DNA of 64,000 nucleotides from Deinandra increscens subsp. villosa (GCA_039602395.1 JBCNJP010000025.1:54038555-54102554); one strand, 5' to 3'; shown: positions 46,221-58,999, counted from the first letter of the stretch. A program made the numbers and translations. Notes: generated by a model not told the origin, from the sequence alone.

Positions 46221-46972
46221 GACTTTTCACAATTTTAATAAAAGAGAGGCATGTGCTCAAGAGCCCGTCTCTTGATACAAAAAGAAAAAGAAAATGAGAA
46301 TCTCTAGTGTTAACTAGACAACATTTCAGTTCATAGTCAGTAACTGCTGTTAAAACTATGGATAATTAACACAAATTTTCAAAAATCATGTGTTTTGGAT
46401 TTCCGGTTCAAGTTTAGGTACAACCTGAGAAAACAACTTTTGAAATTCACCGGGTGAACTTCAACCGGAAAATGCTTTAAATATGACGTGGAAATTTATT
46501 TTGAAAACAATTCTTTCAAGCGGAAAATTTGTCCGCTTGATGTTCAGACGGAAGAATTTTAGTTTTTAAAATAAATGAGAAAATGGGTTCCGCCTGAACA
46601 TCCGGGTCAACAAAGTCAAAGTCTCATTTAATTACCCGGAAGGCACAATTTTCTAAGCGGATATACATTTATTTACCCATTAAGTTTTTAAGTGTTTAAA
46701 ATCCGAGGTTTCAGTAAATTTACTTTTGGATAAAGACATGCTTCAACCTGTTGTACCGTATAACCCATAAAGCATCTGTCCCATCAGTTACTGAACCGTC
46801 TGTTTCAATTCTCTCTCCTCCACGTCATCACCGAAAAGGTAAAAAGCCCTAATTTACCGTCATTTTCCCCATTTCTCTCAACCCCACCCAGAAATTACTC
46901 CTAAATTTCTCTCAAACCCTCTCCGATAAACTTTCTGATTAACCGTCAATACTCTCCAAACCTGTATCAACA
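46221..46972 (+). other. E4 spacer between pol and the third ORF
   Basis: No ORF. Words of the CCGGTTCAAG / CAAGCGGAAAA type recur between 46400 and 46660 in both orientations. Confidence 0.6.
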
Positions 46973-49900
46973 ATGGCTCCCAAAGCAAAGGCGAGTGACA
47001 AGAAGCCAATCGATGATTCCAAGTTCCCTGTAGAGCATAACCTGGTGGCGTACCTAGAACCACCAAGCAAAACTGATATCTACAACGGCATGATAGACTT
47101 CATCAAAAGATCTCATCTTCATCATGCGCTCACTGTTGAAGCCGAAATTTTCAAAGAAGTGATGGAAGACTTTTGGTTTCAAGCTAGGGTTACCGAAGGC
47201 GAAAATGGTAGTGACAAAATTGTGTCAACGGTTCAGGGGAAAGAAGTGGAAATTGATGAAGCAAAGGTGCGGAAATTGTTGAAGTTAAGGGATGAAGGTG
47301 GATACGAAGTGGTCAATCACAAGAAATATCTCCGTCTGTTCAGAGATCTTGGATATGGTGGTTCCCTGCAGAGCAAAACCATCAAGAAGGGGCAGTTACC
47401 ATACAAATGGAGGTTTTTGGCTCACACAATTTTGGTGTGCCTGTCTCCAAAGAAAGGTGGATTCGACGAACTGGCCAGTGAACAGGCCTCTGCCTTCTAT
47501 GCTGTGGTAAAAAGTGAAAACTTTAATTTTTCCAAACTCATTTTTCAAGCCCTAAAATCAAATGTCCAACCTGAATACATCTACCTGTACGCCAGATTTT
47601 TAACTTACATTCTCAAAGAAGAGTACCCCCAAATTGTTTGGCTTGGTACAATTTTGCACCAAAAACTTCTTAATGAGAAAACTTTTTCAAACCTTGCTTT
47701 AAACAAGTCTGCATTTCTTGGAAGGGACACTGACTATCCCTTACCAATTCCAAGACAGTTTCCAGATGAACCTGCTACTGCAGAGGTTCAACCGGAAACT
47801 GTAGCAGCAACTAAGCCCCAAGCTCAAGATGACAGAGCTATAGCCCCAATAGCCTCTAATCCCACATATGTCCCAGCTTCCTCTACTATCAAAACTTTTT
47901 AATCCAAAAAGAGGAAAGCTCCCACAAACACTACTACTACCACCTCCTCATCCAACTCACCTCCTGTCATATTCAAAAGACAGAGAAATGTGGTCACTAG
48001 GTCTCCTCCACCTAGTACCACCAACCAACCCGAAGCTTCTAACCCCGTCCAAGGCAAAAAGCCTAAACGGAAACTGGTCAAAGTGGGATTTTCTCTTAGG
48101 GATGAACCTTCATTTGAGGGGGAGTCATTAGAAGCAGATGTACCTTCCCCATCTGAACATTTTTCACCCCTACAACCCCTGTCACCTAGGAGTAACAGTG
48201 CTCTCAATCTTGGCTTAGATGAAGGTGTTATTAACTCACCTGCCTCATTACATGAGAACATCCTGATAGGCCAGGACCCTGTAGCACTGTACCCCCACTC
48301 CTCACCGGAGGTGAATCTCAGGAGTCAGGAAGATATTCATGCAAAAAGGGCTGCTGCTGCCCAAGGATCCCCACTGGATCTTGGTGTCAGCAGTAACATC
48401 AATAAGACCCAATTTGTGGCAATCTTCTCTGAATCAGCACCTAGAAGTCCTTTATTGGAACCAAGGGTTGCTGAAACAGATGAAGAGAATCCCAGGTGCC
48501 AATAAGCTGTGGGTACCAATGCTGATCAATCTAGGATTGATAGTTTGGTTTTGTCCACGGATGCTGGCAAAAAGCCAGTTGAGGACAGTTATACACTACC
48601 CGAATTGACGAATTGTACCTTTCACTCCAAGCACAAGTTGATACTTTGAATGCAACTTTTGCTCATTTGGTGCAGGCTGATCCCATTCATACTGAAGCAG
48701 GTCCTTCAAACCCTATCAGAGAAGCTGATGAAGCTGTTATTGCTGATGAAGCTGATACTGTCAAATTGGGGGAGAAGATGCCCTCAAGGCCTGTTATTTC
48801 AGAGATTGAAGAAGTGGAAAGGATACCGGCTGAAGTTAGAGCCACAGCCTATGAAAAAAAAATTGGTTTCAACCCCTTCTCTGTTGAAGAAAGCTGGGTG
48901 AACATGAAGTGCAGTCAACTGATTGCTATTTCTCCTTTTGAGGACCCCAACCTCACCGAGCTTGTACAGTCATCTATGTTGATTGCTGGTGCTCTCCCTA
49001 GGCACATCAACATGATCACGACACTCCTCAAAGATGTCATTTTTCCGGCTGAAAGAGCCAGTGATCAAGTGGTAGGAAATATTGCCTCCACCAGCAAGGC
49101 AGCATTTGATGTTGAAGAAAGCACTGCAACTGTTGCAGTTGCTACAATGACTGAAGGGGGAGACGAAAACTTGATAGGTGAAGAAGAAGGCACAGAGGTG
49201 CTGGAGATTGCTGACAAAGAACCTGAAGTCACCCAACCTCCGGTGGTGACTGAAGGTCAAATTCTTGTTCAAGCGGAAGTTCAACCGGAACTTCAACCGG
49301 AAGTTCAAGTGGTAGCTGAGCTGAGTGTTCAACCGGAAATTCAACCGGAAGAGCATGGAAGTGAAGGAGCAGAGGATATAGCAGCAACTCTGATAGCTTT
49401 AAGGAGCACTGAGCCAATTCAAACTGAAGAACCTGTTCAAGCTGACATTGCTAAAACTATTCAACAGGTGACTCAAACACCTGAAGCTGAGGCTATAGTG
49501 AAGATGGTAGAAGATGCCAACAGGGCAGCAGAGGATGAGAGGCTTGCCAAAGAACTACAAGAGGAATATGATCCGTATCTACAAAACAGTGTTTTTGAGA
49601 ACTTACTTGAAGAGGCAAAGACTAGGTCTTTCAACTGGAGATTAAAGGATTATGATCTGGATGCAGTGGCTGAAACTGATGGGCAGAGGTTGATTTCGAT
49701 TACTTCTCAATTGCCTACCAGGTTGACAAAGAATGATGAGAATTACATCCTACTGAAAAAGATACAAAGGGCACTTGTGGTCAGAAATTTGAAGACAGAG
49801 GAAGAGGTAGCTCAGATGCAAGTTAGGGGACTTTGTAGCTTGATAGATTCAATTTTTCATGAGCTTAAAGGAGAAATTGCTGCTGTCAATCCTAACTTGG

Positions 49901-50951
49901 TGATGCCCTCACCATCAGAGCTCATCTCAGGTACAACAACTGTAAATATTAAACCTGAACTTTCTGACATTGCAGTTGTATAACCTCCACCTTCTTTCAC
50001 TTATAACCCAAACCCAATGCCCACAACAATTCCATCTATCTTACAGTCACTTGCCATCATACCCTACAAACCTCCCTCCATCTCCAAGAAAGTTGCCACC
50101 AAACTTGCCAATCCCAAGTACAGAACAGATAATTTTACTCCCATTGCTCCCCTCAAGAAAAGGCCTCCACCTACCATGGATTTCTCTGATATCTTCCCTC
50201 CTACTCAACCTTCAAGCCCTACACCAAAAGCTGATAGACCACCAACACAAACTTCCCTAGCTCCACTCACCTTCAAAGAACCTTTTGCCACCACCACCAA
50301 ACCTACTGAAGTTCAACCCGGTTCTTCCTCTCAATCCTCAAATGGCAAAGCTCTTAAAGAAATAGAATCAACTGATGACTCTAATGAGGAAAACAAAATG
50401 AGAAAAAGAAGACTGCTGCATCACAAAAGAAAGAGAGAACAAAGGCCAAGGAAAAAAGGCCCACCCAGGCAAAACAAAATTGTTGGGTGGACAGTTAATG
50501 AAGACACCTTTGACTTCAAATTCCAATGCCTAAATGGGATCACCAGAGTAGTGAATGCTCATCTCGCCACCAGAATGCTTGACATCTCCCAACTATCGGA
50601 TATCTATGCTAAATTGCAAGGGATAATGAGTTTGTCCAGAGCTGAGCTCCTGCTGAGAATGAGCATAGAACCAAAAGTGCTCGAGCATGGATTGTTCTCT
50701 GAAACTCAGGTTGATGAAGATACTGAAGAAAAGACAACCAGTCCGATAAAATTTGTGATTTGGAAAGAAGAAGAAAAACTCTTCTATGTACACAGGACAG
50801 ATAGCAGTTTCACAACCCATGAAGCAATTAATGTTCAAGATCAGTGGAATGAACAAGATTTGGGAAGCTCTGAAACATGTTAAGGTCACCATGACCAGCA
50901 TGAGTGTTCTCTCAAAAGATGTGAATGCAGGGGTTAAGTTCTTTGACAAGT
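46973..50951 (+). pseudogene. E4 third ORF (post-pol, env-like position)
   Basis: Start at ATG 46973 (APKAKASDKK). A conserved N-terminal domain of about 230 residues (FWFQARVTEG; YKWRFLAHTILVCLSPKK; YLYARFLTYIL) is shared with the relic at 4054-4880. Then a Ser/Pro/Thr-rich region with basic patches (SKKRKAPT, KKPKRKLVK), a short coiled coil (LQAQVDTLNATFAHL), an acidic region with repeated VQPE/VQAE, another basic patch (MRKRRLLHHKRKREQRPRKK) and a C-terminal domain (VGWTVNEDTFDFKF). Broken by stops at 47900, 48503 and 49981 and frameshifts near 48597 and 50857. No signal peptide or membrane segment is visible, so a true envelope role is not supported; the basic patches would fit a nuclear protein. 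Confidence 0.75.
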
Positions 50952-51035
50952 AGGTCAAGGAGAAGAAAATTTTTGGGTACAAGTCAGTTTTTGAAGATAA
51001 ACATTGAAGTTGAAGAATAATTTGACAGCATCAGC

Positions 51036-51047
51036 TTAGGGGGAGAT
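51036..51047 (+). promoter_or_regulatory. E4 polypurine tract
   Basis: TTAGGGGGAGAT directly before the 3' LTR. Confidence 0.88.
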
Positions 51048-51735
51048 TGTAAGGAATATTGCGCTTGGAAGATTTCCGGCTGAATGCCAATTTTGTATAG
51101 TTCCGGCTGAAGTTGAAGTTGAAGCGGAATTCTCACTTCAAGCGAAACTGGCAGTTCAAGCGAAAAGAAGCAGTTTTGTCCCTTAGCGAATATTCCGGGT
51201 GAACTCGATTATCCACCAGATAATGAGTTCAACCGGACTTTTCCTGAGATGTCTTTTCAGCAAGTCCAATCCTGCAAAAGCTTCTCGTATGCTTCTATAT
51301 CTGATTCAAGCCGCTCTCCTAAAGTAGTATGCTGCTGCAAACACGCAAGATATTCTAATTGCCGATGTTTATTCTTTTGGTAGTGTGTATTTGACTTTTT
51401 AGTTTACAGTCTAGATTAGATCGCATGAGATCAATGGCTGTCATTGATCTCATCAGCACTATATAAGCTTAGTTAGCTCTAGTTTACACAACACGATTAT
51501 CTTTATTGTTATCAGTTCTTGAACAACTTGTAATAGTGTAGCTTCGAGTTAATGCAAATAGTGCCAAGTATTTGATACTTTGTTGTTACTATATTTCTGC
51601 AAATCAAGCTTTTATATTATACACAAAAACTTAATATTGCTTGAGTAAAGTGAAATATAACTTTAATTCCACAGGGTTATATTTGCAAGTAAAGGGCTTT
51701 GTTTTAGTTTAACTCTAACTTTTAACGATTCTACA
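51048..51735 (+). repeat. E4 3' LTR
   Basis: TGTAAGGAAT to TTCTACA; intact TG...CA ends, followed by GAGGT. Confidence 0.92.
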
Positions 51736-51740
51736 GAGGT

Positions 51741-52301
51741 AACGAACCGTTACGGTACACGAAACTTAATTCTTTACAAATACTACTTTCGAGCAATTTT
51801 AAGAAAATTTGATCATTTGAATTTTAGAGGTGAGAAGAAAAGACAATTTCAAATGATGAGAATCATGTGAAACAATGGAATTTGGAACAAATATTAATAA
51901 ACTTGGACACGCAGAAAAGAAAATGGAAATGAATGCAAAATGAAAAGAAAACATTGGTTTGCCTCCCAAGAAGCGCTAAGTTTATAGTAGGGTCTTCAGC
52001 CAGACCCACCTCTACCTAAATTTTTGACAGGTAGGGGTTGGACTTCACCTCCTCATCAGGTGGCTCAATCATAGGATTCTTAACATCAAGGAATGGATTT
52101 ATCAAATCAGGATCAAGAGAGACATGATTTGAGTTGCTCACTCAAGAATAATACCTTGAATTGTCAAAGTTAAGCTCAAAGACGGGAATGATTCATTAGG
52201 AACTTCAAAGTGCATGAGGTATACGATTTCCTTCTCGTGTTGAGTAGTTAACACCTTAAGATGTTTCTGGATTGACGTGACTATTAACTTTTTCCTCACC
52301 A
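51741..52301 (-). other. Athila-like region right of E4, copy B
   Basis: Matches 33002-33556 of copy A, including the minus-strand CTTCTTGGGAGGCAAACC block and the protease end. No intact ORF. Confidence 0.7.
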
Positions 52302-52891
52302 CTACGAAAGGGTGAGCTGTTTCTTGTCCATATCAATTAACGCTCTGGCAGTTTCCAGGAACGGAAGTACAAGAATAAGAGGATGATCTTTGTTGGTTGG
52401 GACGTCGTGGACAATGAAATCAGTCTGAAACTTGAGCATACCGACCTTAACTAGCACGTTTCTAATGATGCCCTTAGGCGGGACTTGAGATTGATCTACT
52501 AGTTGGATATTGAGATTCACTGGCTCCAGTTGATCAAGTTTAAGTTTCTTGTAAACTGAGTATGGCATGATGCTAATACTTGAACCTAGATCTGCCAATG
52601 TATCTACGGATGGTGAAGAACCAATTTCGCGGGGAATGATAAAACTACCCGGATCTTTTTCTTTGACTGGTAGCTTGTTATTCACAAAGATTGCCTTGTC
52701 GGAGTGACCAAGGGTGCTTTATCACGATTTGAAGAGAAGAATTTAAGATATGCGTCTATTATGACCAAGGCATCGAAAGGGTACCCTAGATCTTTTGCTT
52801 CAGATTTAAGATTGAGAACGAGGTCAAGGAATTGGTCATATTTTAGTTCATCTTCTATGTTGGCCTTGTTTTCTTCGTAGTGCTCTTTCAA
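52302..52891 (-). pseudogene. Athila-like aspartic protease, copy B
   Basis: Two minus-strand frames, 52891-52682 and 52685-52302, give the same protease as copy A. The junction is a small deletion in the VTPTKAIY region (VTPTRQSL here). The second part is open through DLGSSISIMPYSVYKKL and KLDQLEPVNLNIQLVDQ to PFLETARALIDMDKK. Active-site D-x-G is present. The lesion differs from that of copy A, so each copy is intact where the other is broken. No RT or integrase follows. Confidence 0.8.
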
Positions 52892-53068
52892 ATACTATTG
52901 CTGAAGTATGCGAGACCTATCACAAATTTGAATGCGACGTTTCTCGAACGAGTCTTCATCTTCTTCAAATGCAGAGATCATGTTAACATTGGCATTAGGA
53001 TTTACCTTAGTGTTGCTTGGTAGCTCTCCTTAATTCCTCTCATCTAGGAGATTAGCAATTTGTCCTAC
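52892..53068 (-). pseudogene. Athila-like gag end, copy B, truncated
   Basis: Matches copy A 34148-34322 and then stops abruptly at repeat R, so most of gag was lost in this copy. Confidence 0.7.
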
Positions 53069-53333
53069 GAATTAGGGTTTCTGGTAAACATCCTGTAACG
53101 GCTTGTTCTCTGGTCACGATTCGTGACGTGAAGATTAAGTCAAAAATTCGGATCTTTGTCATTTTCACCATAAAATTCTTTAAAATCCGCAATTATCACT
53201 TTGGCCCCCTCTATTTACCTGTTTAAGGCATTTCATAGCAAATAAGGGTAAAACAGACCAAAATAATGCATAAACTCTCAATAAATGAGGGTGTTTAACT
53301 TATAAGTAGATGTGTAGTTTGGAACACATCAAA
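53069..53333. repeat. Dispersed repeat R, copy 2
   Basis: GAATTAGGGTTTCTGG to GGAACACATCAAA, as at 14096-14312, with about 50 extra bases near 53130-53185. Confidence 0.8.
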
Positions 53334-53334
53334 G

Positions 53335-54148
53335 TCATTATGTGTGTCTGATAACTTAGTTCCTGCTTTGTCACATGTCCCATGCGGTGATACTCCGCAG
53401 GCGGATTTTGGGAGTGTGATATGAGCATTCATAAAATATTCTTCAAAATAATAAAAAAAACTTATACACTTTCCCTTATAGGCGATTCAACAATCTTCGG
53501 CTTCCCATGCCAAACCATTTCAGATGATAAAACATGTTTCTTTTGAAATGATAATTCTTTGGAATATAATTTAGAAATCGATTTTTGAGATGGTTGTTGA
53601 ATAACATCTTTGATGGTTTTAAAGGAACACATAGAAGTATCTGATATCCCTTGTTTTATTTTCTAAAACTTTGAACCATTTTTTTAGGATTTAACAAAAT
53701 CATTATTCTTAGAACATTATGTTTTAAATATAGACTTGCTCACTTCAAAGTTTGTATTTTTCAAAAATTATTCTTAGAACATTATGTTTTAAATATAGAT
53801 CAGATTCATGGCAGTTTCTCTTCAGAAAAGAGATAGAGGATTTAGATGATGAGTCCATAGTGGATTTCTTTTGAAAGAAAACTTGATCTTTGAGATAGTT
53901 ATTTTTATCTTTCAAATCATTTTTGGATGGTATCTATAGTCTCTTAAACCCAAGATTTGAAAATTTAACTGGTGTGACATTTTAGGTGGGTAAATGACTT
54001 AAATTTTCCCAACTTAGGATTCATCATTCACTTTTCTGTCGAGTTCAAAGATGGGAGAGTTAGCATTAAGCTTATAGTCATAAACAGCATCATCACCAAG
54101 CATGCTACCACATACAAAAGGTTTAACAGTAGCAACCACACATACATC
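53335..54148 (-). pseudogene. Sirevirus-type gag relic, distal part
   Basis: Minus-strand reading from 54148 gives VVATVKPFVCGSMLGDDAVY and later Ser/Lys-rich stretches such as SEMVWHGKPKIVESPI, broken by many stops. It is the continuation of the gag relic at 60857-62180, interrupted by E5 with its ACATC duplication. A local repeat TTCTTAGAACATTATGTTTT occurs twice near 53707 and 53770. Too decayed for domain assignment on its own. Confidence 0.4.
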
Positions 54149-54594
54149 TGTTGATCGAATCCTGAATTGTTACAATAAACAGATAATACATATGTAAATA
54201 TTACATGTGGTCATCTGGTTGAGATCAGAAGCAGTTAGGTTGTCCATCCTGTGAGTAGCTTTGGTTCCCCTTTAGGGTGTATGCTAATGATGGGAATCGC
54301 ATAAAGGGTCTGCGAATTTAGAGAGAGAGAGAGCAGAGATAGAGAGGTCGAAATATGTGTGTGGTGATTAACCTTTTCTCTCTAATAGATGTTCTATATA
54401 TACACCCAAGGGAAACCCTAGTTCTATCCATAAGGGCAATTACATCCATCAAATATATGCCTGATAGGGTTAATTAGGTAATTGATCATTTAAGATAAAT
54501 GATTAAAGGCTATAATATATATTTATATTATATACATATATATATCCGAAATACATATATATATATATATATTTTAGTAAATATACGTTCAACA
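54149..54594 (-). repeat. E5 3' LTR
   Basis: 446 bp; plus-strand ends TGTTGATCGAATCC and GTTCAACA. Contains a TA microsatellite near 54552-54571. Confidence 0.9.
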
Positions 54595-54865
54595 TTCTCC
54601 CATTTGGCCGAGTAATCATTTATAATGAGTTATTAGTTAAGTCTAATCAGAGTTTAATAGAGTTGATTATCCAACTTAAGACCCCCATTAATCATACTAC
54701 AATCCCAAATTTAAAATTCAACATAAATTCAGAATCAATCACAAAAATAAGCCCTTAATGCTGATTTATAATAAAATTGTCTATATGTCAATAATGCATG
54801 CATAACATATGTAGAGACAAAATCAAATGGAGAGGAACTTAAATTAAAATAAGAAGTACGATATG

Positions 54866-57800
54866 TTAGATAAGGTCTCTAGTAAAGCCCATCCTCGAAA
54901 CAAGTTCTTCGAATACTTTAATTGGGAGACCCTTAGTAATCGGATCCGCAAGCATATCCTTAGTACTTATATACTTAATACAAAGAACATTTTCCTCAAC
55001 TCGTTCACGAACGAACAAATACTTTGTATCGAGATATAATCCAGCGCCAGTCGAACTGTTACTATTCGAGAAGGTAATAGCAGCTGAATTATCACAATAA
55101 AGCTTCAATGGTCTAGAATGGAATTAACAATTTTGAGTCCAGTGATCAGGTTTCTAAGCAACATTCCATGACAGGTTGCGTTGTAAACAGCAATGTACTC
55201 TGCCATCATAGTGGATGTTGAAGTTACCTGTTGTTTATGGCTCTTCCATGAAATGGGCCCTCCTGCTAACATAAAGATGTATCCCGAGGTTGATTTCTTA
55301 TCATCTTTGCATTTAGCAAAATAATATCCGACTAATTCCAGATTATCACTTCTTCTGTAAGTCAGTTTATAGTCTCTCGTCCCATTCAGATATCTAAGAA
55401 CCTTCTTAGTTGTTGTCCAGTGATCATGGCCAGGATTAGTTTGATAACGGCCTAACATGTCAGCAACGTAAGCAATATCTGGATGAGTACAGACTTGAGC
55501 ATACATGATGCTACCAACTACAGATGCATAAGGTATTATTCTCATTTGCTCCTTTTCTTCATCTGTTTTCGGACATTGGAAAGTGCCGAAAACATCTCCT
55601 TTAACTACAGGGGCTTTAGAGGGGTTACTGTGTTGCATGTTATATCGAGCAAGGACGCGTTCAATGTAGGCCTTTTGGGACAAGCCTTAGATCCCTTTGG
55701 CTCTATCTCGGTGTATTTCAATGCCTATAACGTAAGAAGCCTCTCTGAGATCCTTCATGTCAAAGTTGAGCGAAAGTAATCGCTTTGACTCATGCAACAT
55801 ATCTAAATTATTACTTGCCAAGAGAATGCCATCTACGTATAGGACAAGTATAGTAAAGTTGCTCCCACTCATCTTAAGAAAGGTGCATTGGTCCACTTGA
55901 TTCTTTAGGAAACCTTGTTTCTTCATGACTTCATCAAACTTTAGATACCACTGACGCGATGCTTGTTTCAACCCGTATATCGACTTCTTTAGCTTGCAGA
56001 CTAAATGTTCTTGACCTTTTGGTTTAAACCCATCAGGTTGCGTCATGAACACTTCTTCATACAAGTCACCGTTCAGGAAAGCAGTTTTGACGTCCATTTG
56101 ATATAGCTCCAAATCAAAATGAGCTACTAGGGCCGCAACGATCCTTAAGGAATCCTTTCGAGAGACAGGAGAAAAGGTCTCTTGATAATCAATTCCCTCT
56201 TTCTAAGCGTAGCCTTTTGCAACCAATCTCGCTTTGTAGCGTTCAACGTTTCCTTGAGGATCTAGTTTAGTTTTGAAGACCCGTTTACATCCTACGGGTT
56301 TTGCACCGTTGGGTAATTCAACTAAATCCCAAACGTCATTTTTCTTCATGGAATCAAGCTCGTCAAGCATAGCTTTATTCCATTCAGAAGATTGATCACT
56401 GTTCATGGCTTCTTTATAAGAGGTAGGATCAACAAAATTTCCTCCATTTAATTCAATTTCAGCCAGGTAAGTTTCATAATCATCAAAGTTAGTAGGCTTT
56501 CTAACTCTAAATGACCTCCTAGGTTGAACAACGAGTTAAGCGGGTTCAACATTGTTTTGTGGTTGTTCGTTTGAAGTGTCTTCATTTCTTGGTGAGGGAG
56601 GTGGTGTGAGAGGTTGTGCGGGTGCAGTGTTGGCAACGGAGGTGTGTACAAGAGGAGTAATCGGAGTGATGGTAAGCGACAAGTCCCTCCCCCCCCCCCC
56701 CCCCCGCGTCTTATACTTCTCGCAAATCATCTGGAGAATGTTCACTGCTCCCACTGTTGTTATGATCTTCAAGGAACATGTCATTTCTAGTTTCTACTAT
56801 ACGAGTGACATGGGAAGGACAATAAAACCGATGACCCTTTGAGTGTTCGGGATAACCGATGAAGTTACAAGTTACGGTTTTCATATCAAGTTTCTTTAAG
56901 AAGGGATTATATAGTTTGGCCTCGGAAAGACAACCCCATACTTTCATATATTTTAGACTCGGTTTCCTTCATGTCCAGAGTTCATAAGGAGTTTTAGGGA
57001 GAGATTTTGAGGGAACTCTATTGAGTTTATGAACGGCTGCTTTCAAGGCCTCGGTCCAGAGGAATAGAGGTAATCCTGAGTTGGCTAACATACTTCGAAC
57101 CATGTTCATTAAGGTTTTGTTTCTCCTTTCAGCAACACCGTTTTGTTGAGGAGTACCAGGCATGGTATATTGGTTCACGATCCCCTGGCTTTTGCAAAAC
57201 TCATAAAATGGACCAGGAGCCTGACCCAAATCCGTATGTCTACCATAATACTCACCTCCTCTATCTGACCTGACAACTTTTATTTGAAGACCGCATTGTT
57301 TTTCAGCTTCAGTTTTATAGTCTTTAAAAGTTGTTAGTGATTCATATTTTTCTTTGATGAGATACAAATACATATAACGAGAATAATCATCTATGAAAGT
57401 GATAAAAGAGTTATGTCCTGTAATTCCAGTGGTAGTGTAGGGGCCACTAATGTCAGTATGAATAATTTCTAATAATTTAGAACTCCTAGTGGCGCCCTTC
57501 TTATTAGTTGATGTCATTTTGCCTTTAATGCATTCGACACATGTTCCAAAATCATTAAAGTCAAGAGATGGTAAAATTTCATCTTTCACGAGTTTCGATA
57601 AACCATCACGTGAGATATGGCCTAAACGTTGATGCCATAACATAGATGAAGTTTCTAAGTCTCTTTTAGGTTTTCTCTTTGTTGATTTTTCATTAATATT
57701 ATTTGACAGCAAAGAATTAGAGAAAGCATCATCTAGTTCTAATCTATAAAGACCACCATCTCAGATAACCAAAACCAAATACTTGAGAATCAAAATAGAT

Positions 57801-58060
57801 AGTAAGCTTGCCATGACCATGGGATACATCAAAACCGTCCATGTCTAACTTTGGTCCTGATACAAGATTCTGAGTAATCTCAGGAATATATATAAGGTAT
57901 CATAAAGTTTGATACATAAACCAGTTTTCATTATTAAATTTAAGGTTCCCACAGCTCTAACGGCTAAATCATTTCCATTCCCAAGCTTTAGCGTTCTTTG
58001 GTTTCTTTCCAGCATCTGGATTGTATGGAAGCCCTAAGTAGAATTAGTTACATGAACCAT
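54866..58060 (-). pseudogene. pol: E5 pol: protease, integrase, reverse transcriptase, RNase H
   Basis: Protease near 58050 reads WWFDYGSMVHVTNS, with DSG changed to DYG. Integrase is open from 57712 to 56969 with LWHQRLGHIS, CVECIKGK and the full catalytic set (HTDISGP, RSDRGGEY, GVAERRNKT). A linker contains a 17-base C run (56689-56705) read as Gly. RT is split by stops at 56203 (after ARLVAKGYA) and 55684 and reads LYVDGILLA, so the second catalytic Asp of YVDD is Gly. RNase H (55683-54866) keeps KKSTSGYIFML, MAEYIA and CDNSAA, but the Asp-bearing motif before KKSTSG is altered (GYYFAKCKDD). Ends at ISTKDMLADPITKGLP. The lineage is a Tork/TAR-like copia by resemblance only. Confidence 0.9.
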
Positions 58061-58940
58061 AGAACCATAATCAAACCACCATGAATTAGTTAGAACATTT
58101 AAATTAAAGGACTCAGTTATCATATTTAGATGATTACCTTTCTTAGCCAGCCACTCCTTGAAGCCCTTGCAGTCCTTTTGTTTATGTCTAAGCTTGCGAC
58201 AGAACTTGCAGTAAGGATTGTTCTTGGAGTTGTTAGAGCCGGATGATGTACCTTCATCCTTCTTCTGAACCTTAGGATACTCCCTTTGTGGAAGCTTTCC
58301 CTTCCTCTTGTTGTTGGAGTTAGCAGTTACAAGGTAAGCAACTTCTGGTTTGTCAAGCTTCTGACGTTCTTCCTCTTGCACACACATCTCAATCAGCTCG
58401 CTCATTTTCCATTTTTCCTTCTGAGCATTGTAGTTGACTTTGAAGGTTTCGAAAGACGCAGGAAGAGAGGTCATAATAAAGTGAACCAGAAACGTCTCGC
58501 CAATCGGCATGTCTAAAGCCTTAAGCTTGTTGGCGATGTCGTTCATCATCATCAAGTGCTTACGTATACTGCCCTTTCCATCATACTTCGTAGTCAGCAA
58601 TTTGAGAATAAGGTTGCGAGAATGCACTTTTGAGGTTCCTTTGTAGTACTCCTCCACGGACCCCAGGTAAGTTTTGGCATTGTCAGAATCTGGTATGGCC
58701 CCCTGATGGCAATGTCAATGGATTTCTTCATGATCAAAAGGCATATTTTGTTGCACTTGACCCATTTCTCATGAGCGGTCTTCTCTTCAGTAGTGCTCGA
58801 ACTAGTGAGGGTAGCCGGAGCATCGGTTAGGAGTGCATGATCGAAGCCTAATATGCCGAGAACCAAATTCACAGAAACCTTCCAAGCAGCAAAATTTGTT
58901 CTAGTTAAGGTTTCAACTCCGAAAGTTGAGGCTTAGAGTG
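58034..58940 (-). pseudogene. gag: E5 gag
   Basis: Minus-strand reading begins near 58935 (VETLTRTNFAAWKVSV), continues through 58872-58594, shifts frame near 58640 and is then open to 58034. It shows SLPASFETFKVNYNAQKEKW, ELIEMCVQEEERQKL and an intact CCHC knuckle CKFCRKLRHKQKDC near 58200, then runs into the protease. A single-knuckle Gag of standard copia size (about 300 residues), unlike the long two-knuckle Gags of E1-E4. Confidence 0.85.
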
Positions 58941-58998
58941 GACGAGAGAGAGAATAGTAAGATACTTAGTAAAGAATGTTATAGTGATTAACTAGATA

Positions 58999-58999
58999 C

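Larger units (their letters stand above)
38759..51735 (+). mobile_element. E4: Sirevirus-like copia retrotransposon
   Basis: A 12.98-kb element with LTRs of about 689 bp, perfect target duplication GAGGT (38754-38758 and 51736-51740), primer site, gag, pol (protease-integrase-RT-RNase H order, so copia), and an extra 1,300-codon ORF after pol, the Sirevirus layout. Copy A provides the matching empty site at about 32995-33000. By eye the LTRs differ at about 23 of 688 positions. It is dead: several gag stops, a 169-bp duplication in pol, an integrase catalytic change and stops in the third ORF. Confidence 0.93.
28664..53068. repeat. Direct tandem segmental duplication, copies A and B
   Basis: Copy A (28664-34935) and copy B (34936-53068) carry the same series: LTR-like block, 1.3 kb non-coding, AAT array, AT-hook ORF (minus), Athila-like words, protease and gag end (minus). 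A alone has the LTR at 31238-31586; B alone has E4 at 38759-51735. B matches A only up to about A 34322, then joins repeat R. The junction 34935/34936 joins gag sequence to the interior of the LTR-like block. Confidence 0.88.

Noticed and set aside
46973..50951. Retroviral envelope gene
   Set aside because: No signal peptide, furin-type context or membrane helix is visible; only the position after pol is env-like.
56689..56705. 17-base C run as a functional G-quadruplex site
   Set aside because: A single homopolymer in a decayed linker; it may be slippage or a sequencing artefact, and no other G-tracts adjoin it.
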